From positions 62,001 to 126,000 of the forward strand of contig OY282444.1 of assembly GCA_958296125.1 (NCBI GenBank): a stretch of DNA of 64,000 bases, read 5' to 3'. The DNA is from an uncultured Poribacteria bacterium (lineage in GTDB: Bacteria > Poribacteria > WGA-4E > PCPOR2b). Both the position numbers and the translations under genes were made by a program. Below the pieces are notes generated by a model. The model was not told the origin of the DNA, searched no databases, and saw nothing but the letters and a program-made list of their open reading frames with translations. Shown piece after piece: positions 55,030-64,000 of the stretch. Within the stretch, counting starts at the first letter, position 1. Each line of letters opens with the position of its first letter.

Positions 55030-55512
55030 ATGTTGACTTTACGGCGTTTCAAAGGAACAGTAGTTTTTGTCGCTCTGGCGGTTCTATTGATTGGCGCGGT
55101 GTGGACTTACGCTGATACGACTGGCGGATATATTGCTTCTCCGAGTCTCTATTGGTCGGTAGCAATCTACGATGTCTACTTTGCAGGGCTTAATTCTCAC
55201 AGCGGGCACAGTTATGCAATTGAGAACTATAGCGATTATCGGCTAGAGGTCGCATGGGAATATTCACATAAGGTCATGAGACCTAATGGAACCTTGTACG
55301 AAGATGATTCGACGCATGGAACATTCATTGTTAAGCCGGATCAGGATAAGTACGGAAGGGGCGAGAGGGGCGTTCGTGTAATGCCGGGTAGGTATTATCT
55401 TGATACCTACACGAGTATCGATATCCTCTACGAGAGAAAACGCCCTGATATTCCAAGAAGGATTAAATATAAAAAGCTCCCGATAGTGACCTCAGAGACT
55501 ACAGTTCAATAG
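55030..55512 (+). CDS. Exported protein of unknown function
   Basis: A 160-residue protein with a clear Sec signal peptide: basic start (LTLRRFKG), hydrophobic core (VVFVALAVLLIGAVW) and a likely cut after T-Y-A near residue 28. The mature part is rich in Tyr and Ser, with beta-strand-like segments such as HSYAIENYSDYRLEVAWEY. No known family is recognised. The start has aggagggtt 8 nt upstream. It lies 95 bp behind the sigma-like gene and could be under its control, but that is a guess. Confidence 0.65.
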   Translation: MLTLRRFKGTVVFVALAVLLIGAVWTYADTTGGYIASPSLYWSVAIYDVYFAGLNSHSGHSYAIENYSDYRLEVAWEYSHKVMRPNGTLYEDDSTHGTFIVKPDQDKYGRGERGVRVMPGRYYLDTYTSIDILYERKRPDIPRRIKYKKLPIVTSETTVQ

Positions 55513-55522
55513 AGGATAAACT

Positions 55523-55640
55523 ATGTGACTTGTTCTGCTCGTGGCTTGCCTCTGGCTCGTCACGAGCCCCCTTCAATCAAAAATTACCTTTTATTCCGGG
55601 CGGGATGGACTATCCGAAATCTGCCCCATCGCATACAAAC
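55523..55640 (+). pseudogene. Decayed 5' copy of the TolB-like gene
   Basis: The frame from 55535 reads LLVACLWLVTSPLQSKITFY then SGRDGLSEI, clearly similar to LVACLWAVTSSLHAKIVFY and SQRDGNWEI of the intact gene starting at 55656. The nucleotide match is high over about 100 bp. An ATG after a ribosome-like aggataa (55523) is followed at once by TGA in the wrong frame, and the similarity stops near 55625. It is a short duplicated 5' fragment that has lost its start. Confidence 0.65.
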
Positions 55641-55655
55641 GAGAAAGGAAATCTC

Positions 55656-56717
55656 ATGATTTTTCAATACCTATCTACAAGCCTTAGACAAATAACTCGT
55701 AATGGGGCCCCTTGCTCTGACAACTATCAAGGGTTGACCTTGCGTATATCAGTTCTCGTGGCTTGCCTTTGGGCAGTTACGAGTTCCCTTCACGCAAAAA
55801 TTGTCTTTTATTCTCAGCGGGACGGAAATTGGGAAATCTACACGATGAACTCGGACGGAAGTAACCAGACACGACTGACCTTCAACGATGCACCGGATAG
55901 TACTCCCGTTTGGTCCCCCAACGGCCGACAGATTGCATTCGAGAGCGATCGGGATGACGATAAGAATGCACATGGGGCGGAGCGGAACACAAACACAGAG
56001 GTGTATGTGATGGATTCCGATGGGAAGAACCAACGACGCCTGACGCATCACCCCGGTATTGATGGTTATCCTGACTGGTCGCCTGACGGCTCTCAGATTG
56101 CGTTTGATAGCAACCGAGATGCAAAGGAAGGAGAACGGAAATTTGAGATTTATGTGATGGATGCCGACGGGAGCAATGTCAAACAGGTCACAGATGTGGG
56201 GTTTGCCTCCCGACCAAGGTGGTCGCCGGATGGTGAGTGGATTCTCTTTGAGGGGGGCGAAATCTATGCGATTCGTCCTGATGGCACGGGGCTGTGGCAG
56301 GTTTCCCACCCACGGTTTGACGCGGAGCCATTTTTGGGTGGCTGGTCTCCCGACGGGAAACAGGTGCTGTATACGGAGGCAGTCAACTTCGATCCTCATA
56401 ATTCTTTCCCGGTCATTGCCACGCTTGCCTCAAATGGTCGTGCGGAGGTCATCTCTTGGAAGCCGGTGCCGGTGCCACGGATGGCTGTTCGTTCCCTTGC
56501 TTTCTCCGCTGATGGGGAGGCTATTCTCTTTTCTGACGAGCAGAATATCTATCGTTTTGAACTTATTGGTAAGCAGCTGACACGGTTGACCGACAATCCG
56601 GACGGGGCTGCTACTGCCCCAACTGCCCCAACTGCCCCACAGGAATGGGATTCGCGATTATCTGTCCCAACTCAAGATCTAACTCCAACGCACTGGGGGG
56701 AAGTCAAATCGGACTGA
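55656..56717 (+). CDS. TolB-like beta-propeller protein (exported)
   Basis: A protein of about 353 residues. A signal-like hydrophobic stretch (ISVLVACLWAVTSSLHA, about 30-46) precedes repeated WD40-like/PD40 units of the TolB type, each with a pattern such as IYTMNSDGSNQTRLT and PVWSPNGRQIAFESDRD; at least five units are visible. The C-terminal tail contains three tandem TAP units coded by repeated ACTGCCCCA. ATG 55656 has gaaagga upstream; the frame opens earlier across the decayed copy. TolB proper acts with Pal, but such propellers in this group are often stand-alone and of unknown role. Confidence 0.85.
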   Translation: MIFQYLSTSLRQITRNGAPCSDNYQGLTLRISVLVACLWAVTSSLHAKIVFYSQRDGNWEIYTMNSDGSNQTRLTFNDAPDSTPVWSPNGRQIAFESDRDDDKNAHGAERNTNTEVYVMDSDGKNQRRLTHHPGIDGYPDWSPDGSQIAFDSNRDAKEGERKFEIYVMDADGSNVKQVTDVGFASRPRWSPDGEWILFEGGEIYAIRPDGTGLWQVSHPRFDAEPFLGGWSPDGKQVLYTEAVNFDPHNSFPVIATLASNGRAEVISWKPVPVPRMAVRSLAFSADGEAILFSDEQNIYRFELIGKQLTRLTDNPDGAATAPTAPTAPQEWDSRLSVPTQDLTPTHWGEVKSD

Positions 56718-56783
56718 TATCTTGGGAGTCGCGGTTGTCAATTGATTGACTCAGCAACCCCTCACATCGTTCCCCGCTTCACT

Positions 56784-58274
56784 CTAAAGAATATATCTGC
56801 TGATATCCTCGTCCTTCACAATTTCGGATAACTGCTCGGTGACATAATCGGCATTGATTGTGATCGATGTCTCATCCAAATCTGGAGCGTTGAAGGACAG
56901 TTCATCAAATAGCTTCTCCATGATGGTGTGGAGCCGGCGCGCCCCGATATCTTCCACCGATTCATTCACCTGAAAGGCTAAGGCAGCGATTTGATCAATC
57001 GCATCGTCGGTGATGGTCACGTTGAGGCCTTCTGTTTTCAACATAGCGATATACTGCTTCTCTAGCGCGTTCTTCGGTTCGGTGAGGATACGTTTGAAGT
57101 CCGCCTCATTCAGGCTTTTCAGTTCGACGCGAATTGGGAAACGGCCTTGCAACTCTGGAATGAGATCTGATGGCTTAGAGACATGAAATGCGCCGGAGGC
57201 GATGAATAAGATGTGATCGGTGCGAACCATGCCGTGCTTTGTCATCACCGTGCTTCCTTCGATAATTGGTAAGATGTCGCGTTGGACCCCTTCTCGCGAA
57301 ACATCGGGGCCCGACTTCGATTCGCGTCCTGCGATCTTATCAATCTCATCTAAAAAAACAATACCTGAGTTTTCCACCCGCATAATGGCTTCGCTGATGA
57401 CATTGTCCATATCGATTAGCTTCTCAGCCTCTTCTTGTGCGAGGATTTGACGTGCTTCGGAGATAGGGACGCGGCGCTTCTTCTCCTGTTTGGGCAGAAT
57501 GCTCCCAAACATATCCTTCAAATTGATATCCATCTCCTCAATACCACTTGGAGAAAAGATTTCAACAAAAGGAATCGTTCGGTTGCTTACGTTGATTTCG
57601 ATTGGCTTATCTTCAAGCTTTCCATCTCTCAGTCGTTGACGAAACTTCTCCCGCGTCCGCTGGTATCTTTCCTGTTCCTGCTCGCTGATTTCTGACCGTT
57701 CAGTTGGATCAAACTGTTGCACTGCTAATGCCAATCGCTCCTCCCCGCTCAACTCCCCTTCATCCTTATCGGCGATTTCGACATTTTTTTCAACAGACTC
57801 AGGACCTATCGTTGACCGTGGCGGCGGTATCAAGAAATCTAAGAGCCGTTCTTCGGTGAGTTCAAGGGCTTTTTCCTTGACTATCTCCGCCTGTTCAGAC
57901 TTCACCATATTGACTGCTAGGTCTGCTAGATCTCGAATCATCGATTCTACATCGCGTCCAACATAGCCAATCTCCGTATATTTTGAGGCTTCCACTTTAA
58001 TAAATGGTGCTTCCACTAAGCGCGCCAATCGCCTCGCAATTTCGGTTTTGCCAACCCCTGTTGTTCCAATCATGATGATATTTTTAGGTGCGACTTCATC
58101 CCGCATGTCGTCCTCAAGCATCTGACGACGGGCTCGATTCCGAAGTGCAACGGCGACCGAACGTTTCGCATCCGCTTGGCCAATAATATATTTATCGAGT
58201 TCTTCAACAATCTGTCTGGGGGTCAGTGCATCCGCCAATGTTTTTGGGGTTGATGAAGAATTGAATGTTGCCAA
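56784..58274 (-). CDS. hslU: ATP-dependent protease ATPase subunit HslU
   Basis: The AAA+ unfoldase of the HslUV (ClpYQ) protease. 496 residues: Walker [10 protein letters not shown] (69-77), a large I-domain (about 110-245) for substrate entry, Walker [10 protein letters not shown], sensor [15 protein letters not shown], and a C-terminal segment ending in SRYIL, which inserts into HslV. It follows hslV in the same direction with a 50-bp gap, as is normal. The I-domain is slightly enlarged compared with E. coli (443 residues). Confidence 0.97.
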   Translation of the reverse strand: MATFNSSSTPKTLADALTPRQIVEELDKYIIGQADAKRSVAVALRNRARRQMLEDDMRDEVAPKNIIMIGTTGVGKTEIARRLARLVEAPFIKVEASKYTEIGYVGRDVESMIRDLADLAVNMVKSEQAEIVKEKALELTEERLLDFLIPPPRSTIGPESVEKNVEIADKDEGELSGEERLALAVQQFDPTERSEISEQEQERYQRTREKFRQRLRDGKLEDKPIEINVSNRTIPFVEIFSPSGIEEMDINLKDMFGSILPKQEKKRRVPISEARQILAQEEAEKLIDMDNVISEAIMRVENSGIVFLDEIDKIAGRESKSGPDVSREGVQRDILPIIEGSTVMTKHGMVRTDHILFIASGAFHVSKPSDLIPELQGRFPIRVELKSLNEADFKRILTEPKNALEKQYIAMLKTEGLNVTITDDAIDQIAALAFQVNESVEDIGARRLHTIMEKLFDELSFNAPDLDETSITINADYVTEQLSEIVKDEDISRYIL

Positions 58275-58324
58275 TGTGTACCTCCGTTTTCTACATTCGT
58301 TATTAAATAGCGATAATCCTAAAA

Positions 58325-58858
58325 TTAAATCTCAAGCGTTTCGATTTCAATACTGCTATTGGTATAAACGCAAATGTCGCTGGTTATTTGTAACGCCTCT
58401 TCGACAATTTCTTTGGCGGTGAGCGAAGAGTGTTTCAAGAGGGCTCTGGCGGCGGATAGTGCTATAGATCCACCGGATCCAATCCCTAAGACCCCATCAT
58501 CTGGTTCAAGCACATCGCCGCTCCCGGAGAGGAGATAGCCTCTGTCAGGATCTACTGCGATTAACAACGCCTCTGTCCGGCGGAGGACACGATCGCTGCG
58601 CCAATCTCTTGCAAACTCGACAGCCGCTCTTTGAAGATTTCCGCGATACTGATCCAACTTTTTCTCAAGATTCTCAAACAGAGCCAATGCGTCTGCGGCT
58701 GAACCGGCAAAGCCTAACAGTACCTGAGCGTTATAGGCACGACGAATTTTTTTCGCCCCATGTTTAATTGCGGTATCTCCTAAAGTGACTTGCCCATCGC
58801 CACCGATGGCGATTTGATTGTCACGCCGTACCGTAAGAATTGTTGTCGATCTGATCAT
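58325..58858 (-). CDS. hslV: ATP-dependent protease peptidase subunit HslV
   Basis: The threonine peptidase of HslUV. 177 residues: after MIRS the mature protein would start at the catalytic Thr of [20 protein letters not shown]. The conserved [22 protein letters not shown] and [16 protein letters not shown] blocks are present. The start ATG follows taaggagtcat. It leads the hslVU operon. Confidence 0.97.
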   Translation of the reverse strand: MIRSTTILTVRRDNQIAIGGDGQVTLGDTAIKHGAKKIRRAYNAQVLLGFAGSAADALALFENLEKKLDQYRGNLQRAAVEFARDWRSDRVLRRTEALLIAVDPDRGYLLSGSGDVLEPDDGVLGIGSGGSIALSAARALLKHSSLTAKEIVEEALQITSDICVYTNSSIEIETLEI

Positions 58859-58909
58859 TATGACTCCTTATGCGTAAAACGTGCGACAAACACAACGACA
58901 GCTCCCTCC

Positions 58910-59581
58910 TCAATGCAATGGTCCAATGAAGTGAAACACCATAAAGCAGAGAAATTGCATAATCCCGATAAAGAGTCCACATCGAATACCTCCCACAACG
59001 ATATGGTATCTACGAAGGTAGTAAGGAGAAATTAAAAAGGTCAGAGCAAGTCCTATCGGGACGAAGACCGGAACGGAGCCGATATAAGGAAAATAGGAAA
59101 GGCGGATTGCATTCCAGTTCCATAAGCGCGCAGAGCCGAATTGGTCGAAAATAGTGCTGCCCACAAAAGCAATGCTGCCCACAATCACGGCGGAGATATA
59201 AGGCCGTTCCCAAATTGCGTTGAGGCGATGATAGATGTAGATGATTATCGTTATCGCAATCATCCAAGTTAGGAGCAAACTCAAGGGCACGGCGGCTATC
59301 CGAATATCACGCGGGCTTAAATAGGAGAGAAGCATCACCCGTCGAGAGAACAACCAATCCAGTGGAATATAGGTCATTGATGCAACCGCGCCAAAAATCG
59401 CGCTGCGCGATAGATGCGAGAGCTGATCCCAGGGTCGGCTCGCATAACCAAACACACCCACCACCACAAGAACGTTCAGATAAAGCAGCCAAATTGAACC
59501 GAGTTTGGCATTCATCAGAAATGTCAAAAAGGTGGTGATACTCGCAATAATGACAGCCTTATCGGTTTGAGTGATAGTCAT
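58910..59581 (-). CDS. Multi-pass membrane protein of unknown function
   Basis: A 223-residue protein with about seven hydrophobic segments, for example AVIIASITTFLTFLMNA, VVGVFGYAS, IAAVPLSLLLTWMIAITII and FIGIMQFLCFMVFHF. No conserved catalytic or transport motif was identified. It lies 51 bp upstream of hslV in the same direction; a 64-bp gap precedes it after the phosphoesterase. No family name can be given. Confidence 0.65.
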   Translation of the reverse strand: MTITQTDKAVIIASITTFLTFLMNAKLGSIWLLYLNVLVVVGVFGYASRPWDQLSHLSRSAIFGAVASMTYIPLDWLFSRRVMLLSYLSPRDIRIAAVPLSLLLTWMIAITIIIYIYHRLNAIWERPYISAVIVGSIAFVGSTIFDQFGSARLWNWNAIRLSYFPYIGSVPVFVPIGLALTFLISPYYLRRYHIVVGGIRCGLFIGIMQFLCFMVFHFIGPLH

Positions 59582-59644
59582 TGAAAATCAGGCATCAAAG
59601 GTCAAGGCTTAGCGGTTAGGGTTCGAGAGTCAGTATAATATTGA

Positions 59645-60382
59645 TTAGCGTCCAGCTGCCAATCGGTCGGCGTGCCATGTGGGTAGTCCAGCTTCGCGGA
59701 TTTTGCGCTGTGTAGCTCGAATGTCGTACCCAACCCGCTTTATACAAATAATCTTCTCGTCAGTATCAAGGATGGCAAAACTTGCCTTGGGATTGAGATC
59801 GCGTGGTTGGCCAACAGATCCAGGGTTAATGAGATACTGATTATCTTCTGAAAGTTTGTAGCAACATTCATCATCTTCTGGGTAATGCTGAGAGAATTTC
59901 GATTCTGTCGAATAAATCATCGGAAGATGGGTATGTCCATAAAACACGATCCAACTCTCGCTTCGATGTAAGATCTGTCGTGCATCCCAATGGTTCAGGA
60001 TGTAAAAATCCTCATCATGAGGACTCCCATGTGAAATTTGAATCTCCTGTTCTAACGTTATCGGCCCTTGAGGCATACACCGCAAATACGCTTTGTTGTC
60101 GGGTCGTATCTGAAGCCGCGACCACATCGCACTAGTGAGAGCAAGGTCTCGGAAGCCGCTGCCGTCCTCGATACCAGCAATCACTTTGTCGTGATTCCCC
60201 CGAATCATGGCATCGGGCTTGAGTTGTTTCAATCGGTCAACAACCTCATTGGGTTGGGCACCGTAGCCAACAATATCACCGAGAAAAATAATCCTATCAA
60301 CTTGCTTCTCAGCAATTGCCGATAAAACGGCATCAAAGGCTTCAAGGTTCGCATGAATATCGCTAAAAATAAAGTATCGCAT
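59645..60382 (-). CDS. YfcE/MJ0936-type metallophosphoesterase
   Basis: A 245-residue calcineurin-like phosphoesterase. The dimetal motifs are all present: FSDIHANLEAFD (D-x-H), FLGDIVGYG (G-D), IRGNHDKVI (G-N-H-D), a later ISHGSPHDED and VFYGHTHLPMI (G-H-T-H). Family members hydrolyse phosphodiesters or small nucleotides such as 2',3'-cAMP in the cytoplasm. ATG 60382 begins directly at the first strand. It heads the leftward group that includes the membrane protein and hslVU. Confidence 0.9.
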   Translation of the reverse strand: MRYFIFSDIHANLEAFDAVLSAIAEKQVDRIIFLGDIVGYGAQPNEVVDRLKQLKPDAMIRGNHDKVIAGIEDGSGFRDLALTSAMWSRLQIRPDNKAYLRCMPQGPITLEQEIQISHGSPHDEDFYILNHWDARQILHRSESWIVFYGHTHLPMIYSTESKFSQHYPEDDECCYKLSEDNQYLINPGSVGQPRDLNPKASFAILDTDEKIICIKRVGYDIRATQRKIREAGLPTWHADRLAAGR

Positions 60383-60755
60383 TAGGTTATTCCGAAGACG
60401 GATACATTATACCGCATCCCCTCTAGTGCCGCAAGATCAAAATGAGTCAATCACCAATCCACGATGCCTCTGTGAACCGAAGGGGGCTAGTTGCTATGAC
60501 GCAATTTGTAAAAATTCATATCAGAAAATTGTAAGCCGGAGATGAGTTGATTATAACAGGAATCTGAATTATCCGCAAGTGAAATTAGAGAAACGATAGG
60601 AGTATGAGTTTTTCGCTTCGCTCGGTCTGGATTGCCAAATCCAAACTCACCGCTATCGGTGGAACGCGAGGAATACATAAAAATGGATTTGTCGCAGGAC
60701 TTCACCCATCATATCTTACGCAACACGCAATATATTCTACGTTAGTCTGCCATCT
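60383..60755. other. Intergenic region with no recognised gene
   Basis: The 373-bp space between the subtilase and the phosphoesterase contains no frame with a convincing product. A hairpin word (GGATT gcca AATCC, about 60628-60641) follows a GC-rich cgcttcgctcgg stretch. The phosphoesterase promoter is presumably here but was not located with confidence. Confidence 0.3.
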
Positions 60756-63700
60756 TCACTTGATTATCGCAATTTTGCCAATCTTTTTCAGATTTTCAAA
60801 TTCCATCACATAGATATAAATTCCGCTTGTTACCTCCGTTGCGACATGATTGAGAAGCAACCACTCCTTACGACCGGAATCGGAGGCAGCGACAGTCAAT
60901 CTGTCAAGCCGTTCTCCATTCGTATTATAAATCTCAACTGTTGTGCCAGTAGGAAGGCGATCAAACGTGATAGCGCTCTTGTGAAACTCGCGGGGGCGAA
61001 CGGGATTTGGATAGGCTCTCGCTTTTGAAAAATCCTTAAAATCGGCGAAATCGGTTTCAGGAAGCACGTCAAACGTCTGAGTTGTCTCTAGCAGGTTTAT
61101 AGGATTCCGATCCGTATCTCGCACGTCCGAAACGGTAATTTCATAGGTGCGTCCGGGAACCAAATCTGCTGCTCGGAAAGTGAGGATGGCTCGCGTTCCC
61201 ATCCGATCCCGAATGACAGACACAGGATTAGTGCCAGCGAGTTGCTTGGGTTCCCGTAATAGATAGAGGCGTGGATTACCCGCGGAAGGCCCCATCTGTT
61301 TGTCATAAGTAACGGCGACTTGGTTGTATTGGATGTATACCGCAGCAATCAATTTGGGCGGGGTGCGGGGGGTGACGGAGACCGGTTCGGATTGAGCTGA
61401 TTCAACCCCAGCTTCATCCTTCGCGGAGACGGTGTACCAGTAGGTTACATCCTTCGTCACTTTCCGGTCAAGGAAGCCCACAAAATCCAAGTCCTTAGCA
61501 ATCATCTCAAAGTCGGAGGGGGCTGCATCTGGGCCACCAGTTGCTCGATAGACAGTATAAGATACCGCCTCCTCTGGTGTCTCCCAATCGATCCGAACTG
61601 CACGGACACTGATCGGCGTTGCGGATAACTCATACGGCTGGATGTTTACAACACTGTTTGGATTACTAGCACGGACGTGCGCGAATGTAAGCAGGTTCTC
61701 TTCATTGTTTAAATAGAGTTCGCTGAAGTTGTCCTGATTCAGATCGGCGAGGAATAGCCGCGGCGTGTCCCAAGTTTCGTGATGCCAGATTGGGACGAGG
61801 TTTGACGGGGCATCCATCCATTTGAACACATAAACGCTTGGATTCGCAAGTATCACCAGTTCATTCTGCAAGTCGCCATCAACATCGCCGATTGCGACAC
61901 TATTTCCTTTCAAACGGAACGGTGTAATTTCCTGTGACCATATTAATTGGTAGCGCGAGACACCCCCCCCCCCGGTTTGGGAGGGGGTGCCAGCAGGCGG
62001 GAAAGCGGTGAATACATGATATTTCCAACGCGGCAGCCTTGAAGGCAAATCTGGCTCCAATACCGTTCCGCCCACGACAAACTCAGGAATGCCATCCCCG
62101 GTGAGGTCGCCTGCCGCAAGCTGATGGGCATCCTTGATATCAAGTTTCATGCGCCATGTTTCAACTAGCAGATTGTCTCCAACGGATTCGTAGATGAAGA
62201 GTTCGCCCTCACTGTCTCCCACCATTAACTCCGGGCTCCCATTTCCATCGAAATCGCCGATTGCGAATTGTTCTCCGAAAACGTTGGAGCCTTCCGTCTC
62301 ATTCTTGATGACGAGCACCTCCTCATAGCTATCGTTCCCGCGGTTTTCAAAAATACGGATATTGTCGTTAAAATTGTCTGCCCCGACAATCTCTTTTCGG
62401 CCGTCGTTGTCCAGATCCACAATCTGCCCTGATGAGAGAAAAGGCGTTTCCCAAATAACCTTTCCCGGATAGCCGTTTTGCGTCATACTTTCGACAAGGA
62501 AGACCCGTTCTCTCGTGCCGGACAGAATCTCCAACAATCCATCACCGTCAGTATCGTCAACCGCCAACGGCTTAGAGTCAATAGTCCCAGTATGTTGAAG
62601 CTGATAAATACCAGCCGCACTCCGTTCATGGACTTCGATTCCTGAAATAGAGTCGCCGGTGATCGGAAGTCCGACAATTTCGAGACGACTGTTCCGGTTG
62701 AAATCTGCAGCGACGCTGCCCAAGTGCATGGGAGGGAGTGTGGTCAAGGTCTCAACAAATCCGTTTGGTGAGATAGATTCGCTGATAACCTCCGCACGAT
62801 AGAATTTTCCACCATTGTCGTCGACTGTTTCCAATCCTACATCGTTACGAGAGGTGACGAATAAATCGTAACTCCCTGTATTAAGCGAGAGTGAAAAGAA
62901 ATGTTCCCGGCTCGCGGAGTTTTCCTTAATTGGTGTGAACGGGGCAAGGGCTTCACGGGCCCGTTGACTCAATGTGTTGATTGTGAAATCATCCGTTGAC
63001 CAAGAGACGACGGTGGCAAAGTTGCCCTTTGTAATCTGATTGTGCACCTTGACATTTCGCACTTGAGGCGGCGTTCTGTCCACGGAGACGACCACTTCAT
63101 CACGCAAAACTTTTCCCTCTACGCTACTGACTTCGAGGCGAACGGTGTAAATGCCTTCTGCTACAACAGACGTTTCCCAAACGATTAGGGTTTCATTTGC
63201 CTTCTGTTGCCGAGAGGGCGCATTGATAGGTTGAAACGCTGTTGGGACTGCCGACTGCCCATAAAGTAACTGCCATGTGTCAAATTTAAATCCGCCAGCG
63301 GTGCCAACAATCTCGATCTGGTTTGAGCCGCCACTGTGAGTTTCTGGTGAAAGAATGTGTGCTTGTAAGGAACCGCTTGCCATCAAAGCTCGTGCTGCGT
63401 TCAGATTTCCTGCACCGACAAGTTCCGGGCTTTCCGTAATTGGGTCGGCGGTCGAGAGCAAAATCTGCCGGACCTCCTCATGCCTCAGGCTTGGACGCTT
63501 CGACATAATCAGAGCGGCAACTCCAGATACATGCGCCGTTGCCATTGATGTGCCAGAGAGGGGACGGTAGCGGTTATTGATATGTGTACTTAAAATGACA
63601 TTGCCCGGTGCACCGATGTCAATAGATGCGCCAAAGTTGGATTGATAAAACTTCTGCTTGTGTTGCTCGGTTGCAGCAACAGAGATGACCTTGCGATAAC

Positions 63701-64000
63701 CAGCGGGGAAAATGGACTCACCTTCCGACTCATTTCCTGATGCGGCGACCATCAGGACACCCCTCGCGTAGGCGTAATCCACAGCATCCCGAAGCACAAA
63801 GGAACGCCCGCGCCCGCCCCAACTCATGTTGATAACCCGTGCCCCGTTGTCCACGGCATAGACGATTGCGGCTGCCGAACGGTTGTCCCGTATTCCCGCG
63901 ACACCAGCACCTCGGATCGGCATCAATGTACAATTCCACGCGATACCAGCAATCCCCACATCGTTATCTACTGTCGCTCCCACTATTCCAGCGACATGGG
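60756..64000 (-). CDS. Large S8 subtilase with FG-GAP, Fn3 and T9SS-like C-terminal domains (5' partial)
   Basis: The frame continues beyond the window, so the N-terminus is missing. The first visible residues, HVAGI, are the catalytic-His motif (GTHVAGI). The oxyanion Asn (VAASGNES) and catalytic Ser (SGTSMATAHVSG, codon near 63547) follow. Downstream lie about seven FG-GAP/VCBS-like repeats, for example DTDGDGLLEILSG and DFDGNGSPELMVGD. Next come an Fn3 domain (RIDWETPEEAVSYTVYRA), an Ig-like domain and a final T9SS-type sorting-like domain (ARAYPNPVRP to KKIGKIAIIK). Over 1080 residues are visible. A run of 11 C (11 G in the coding strand) lies at 61963-61973. Expected to be surface-exposed or secreted. 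Confidence 0.9.
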   Translation of the reverse strand, partial: HVAGIVGATVDNDVGIAGIAWNCTLMPIRGAGVAGIRDNRSAAAIVYAVDNGARVINMSWGGRGRSFVLRDAVDYAYARGVLMVAASGNESEGESIFPAGYRKVISVAATEQHKQKFYQSNFGASIDIGAPGNVILSTHINNRYRPLSGTSMATAHVSGVAALIMSKRPSLRHEEVRQILLSTADPITESPELVGAGNLNAARALMASGSLQAHILSPETHSGGSNQIEIVGTAGGFKFDTWQLLYGQSAVPTAFQPINAPSRQQKANETLIVWETSVVAEGIYTVRLEVSSVEGKVLRDEVVVSVDRTPPQVRNVKVHNQITKGNFATVVSWSTDDFTINTLSQRAREALAPFTPIKENSASREHFFSLSLNTGSYDLFVTSRNDVGLETVDDNGGKFYRAEVISESISPNGFVETLTTLPPMHLGSVAADFNRNSRLEIVGLPITGDSISGIEVHERSAAGIYQLQHTGTIDSKPLAVDDTDGDGLLEILSGTRERVFLVESMTQNGYPGKVIWETPFLSSGQIVDLDNDGRKEIVGADNFNDNIRIFENRGNDSYEEVLVIKNETEGSNVFGEQFAIGDFDGNGSPELMVGDSEGELFIYESVGDNLLVETWRMKLDIKDAHQLAAGDLTGDGIPEFVVGGTVLEPDLPSRLPRWKYHVFTAFPPAGTPSQTGGGGVSRYQLIWSQEITPFRLKGNSVAIGDVDGDLQNELVILANPSVYVFKWMDAPSNLVPIWHHETWDTPRLFLADLNQDNFSELYLNNEENLLTFAHVRASNPNSVVNIQPYELSATPISVRAVRIDWETPEEAVSYTVYRATGGPDAAPSDFEMIAKDLDFVGFLDRKVTKDVTYWYTVSAKDEAGVESAQSEPVSVTPRTPPKLIAAVYIQYNQVAVTYDKQMGPSAGNPRLYLLREPKQLAGTNPVSVIRDRMGTRAILTFRAADLVPGRTYEITVSDVRDTDRNPINLLETTQTFDVLPETDFADFKDFSKARAYPNPVRPREFHKSAITFDRLPTGTTVEIYNTNGERLDRLTVAASDSGRKEWLLLNHVATEVTSGIYIYVMEFENLKKIGKIAIIK
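61963..61973. repeat. Eleven-base homopolymer within the subtilase gene
   Basis: Eleven C on the + strand (11 G in the coding strand) encode a GGGG loop between FG-GAP units. The tract is part of an inverted repeat, CACCCCC against GGGGGTG at 61983-61989. Slippage here would shift the frame. Confidence 0.8.

Noticed and set aside
60487-60705. Small minus-strand frame between the subtilase and the phosphoesterase
   Set aside because: Its product has low complexity and no plausible ribosome site or family.

Overview
This is a 64 kb stretch of a bacterial chromosome carrying about 46 intact or partial protein genes, two decayed gene fragments, one insertion sequence and several families of short repeats. 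No rRNA, tRNA or CRISPR array was seen. The mix of genes (a phytanoyl-CoA dioxygenase-like oxygenase, Gfo/Idh/MocA dehydrogenase, xylose-isomerase-like TIM barrel, COG3618-type amidohydrolases, Ldh2-type dehydrogenase, trypsin-TPR proteins, PorV-like outer-membrane protein, a subtilase with a T9SS-like tail) fits a Gram-negative, largely uncultured lineage such as Candidatus Poribacteria or a relative. That placement is inference from gene content, not from a marker gene.

Layout. 1-8.4 kb (+ strand): tail of a TPR protein, murQ, a sugar-phosphate isomerase-like gene, a PhyH oxygenase, an EamA exporter, a Gfo/Idh/MocA dehydrogenase, a NUDIX hydrolase, an Ldh2 dehydrogenase and a PorV-like outer-membrane protein. 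8.6-20.4 kb (- strand): metG, an orphan HsdR-N-like nuclease, holB and tmk overlapping by 4 nt, a 1295-residue acidic exported protein, and an AddB-like Fe-S nuclease. 20.6-28.4 kb (+): a tandem array of four trypsin-like protease/TPR genes, the most unusual part of the window. 28.6-32.0 kb (-): ileS. 32.3-35.7 kb: a zinc alcohol dehydrogenase, an IS200/IS605-type element carrying only tnpB, and a HepT/MntA toxin-antitoxin pair whose toxin stop codon lies in the element's end. 35.8-44 kb: eukaryotic-type nadE, an M29 aminopeptidase, an SDR, a BatA-like VWA protein with a PEGA protein, a decayed radical-SAM gene, a small HhH protein and a transporter. 44-49.7 kb (+): an amidohydrolase, miaB, then mqnB-map-eno closely packed, and crcB. 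49.8-53.8 kb (+): a likely catabolic cluster of 2-hydroxyacid dehydrogenase, DapA-family aldolase, amidohydrolase and PfkB kinase. 54-56.7 kb: a 155-bp palindromic MITE-like element, a small sigma factor, an exported protein and a TolB-like propeller preceded by a decayed copy of its own 5' end. 56.8-64 kb (-): hslVU, a membrane protein, a phosphoesterase and a large subtilase cut by the window edge.

How the pieces relate. The housekeeping genes cover cell-wall recycling (murQ), tRNA charging and modification (metG, ileS, miaB), replication (holB, tmk), menaquinone synthesis by the futalosine route (mqnB), NAD synthesis and proteolysis (hslVU). Between them lies an accessory layer that looks shaped by recombination and small mobile elements: the trypsin-TPR array, the tnpB element and a solo copy of its end hairpin, an 18-bp motif that recurs in intergenic hairpins, the MITE and an in-frame palindromic insertion in mqnB. 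The candidate new system is the trypsin-TPR array. Four paralogs share one conserved leader and a serine-protease domain, differ in TPR number (12, 11, 9, 7), and switch between forms with and without a signal peptide in the order without-with-with-without.
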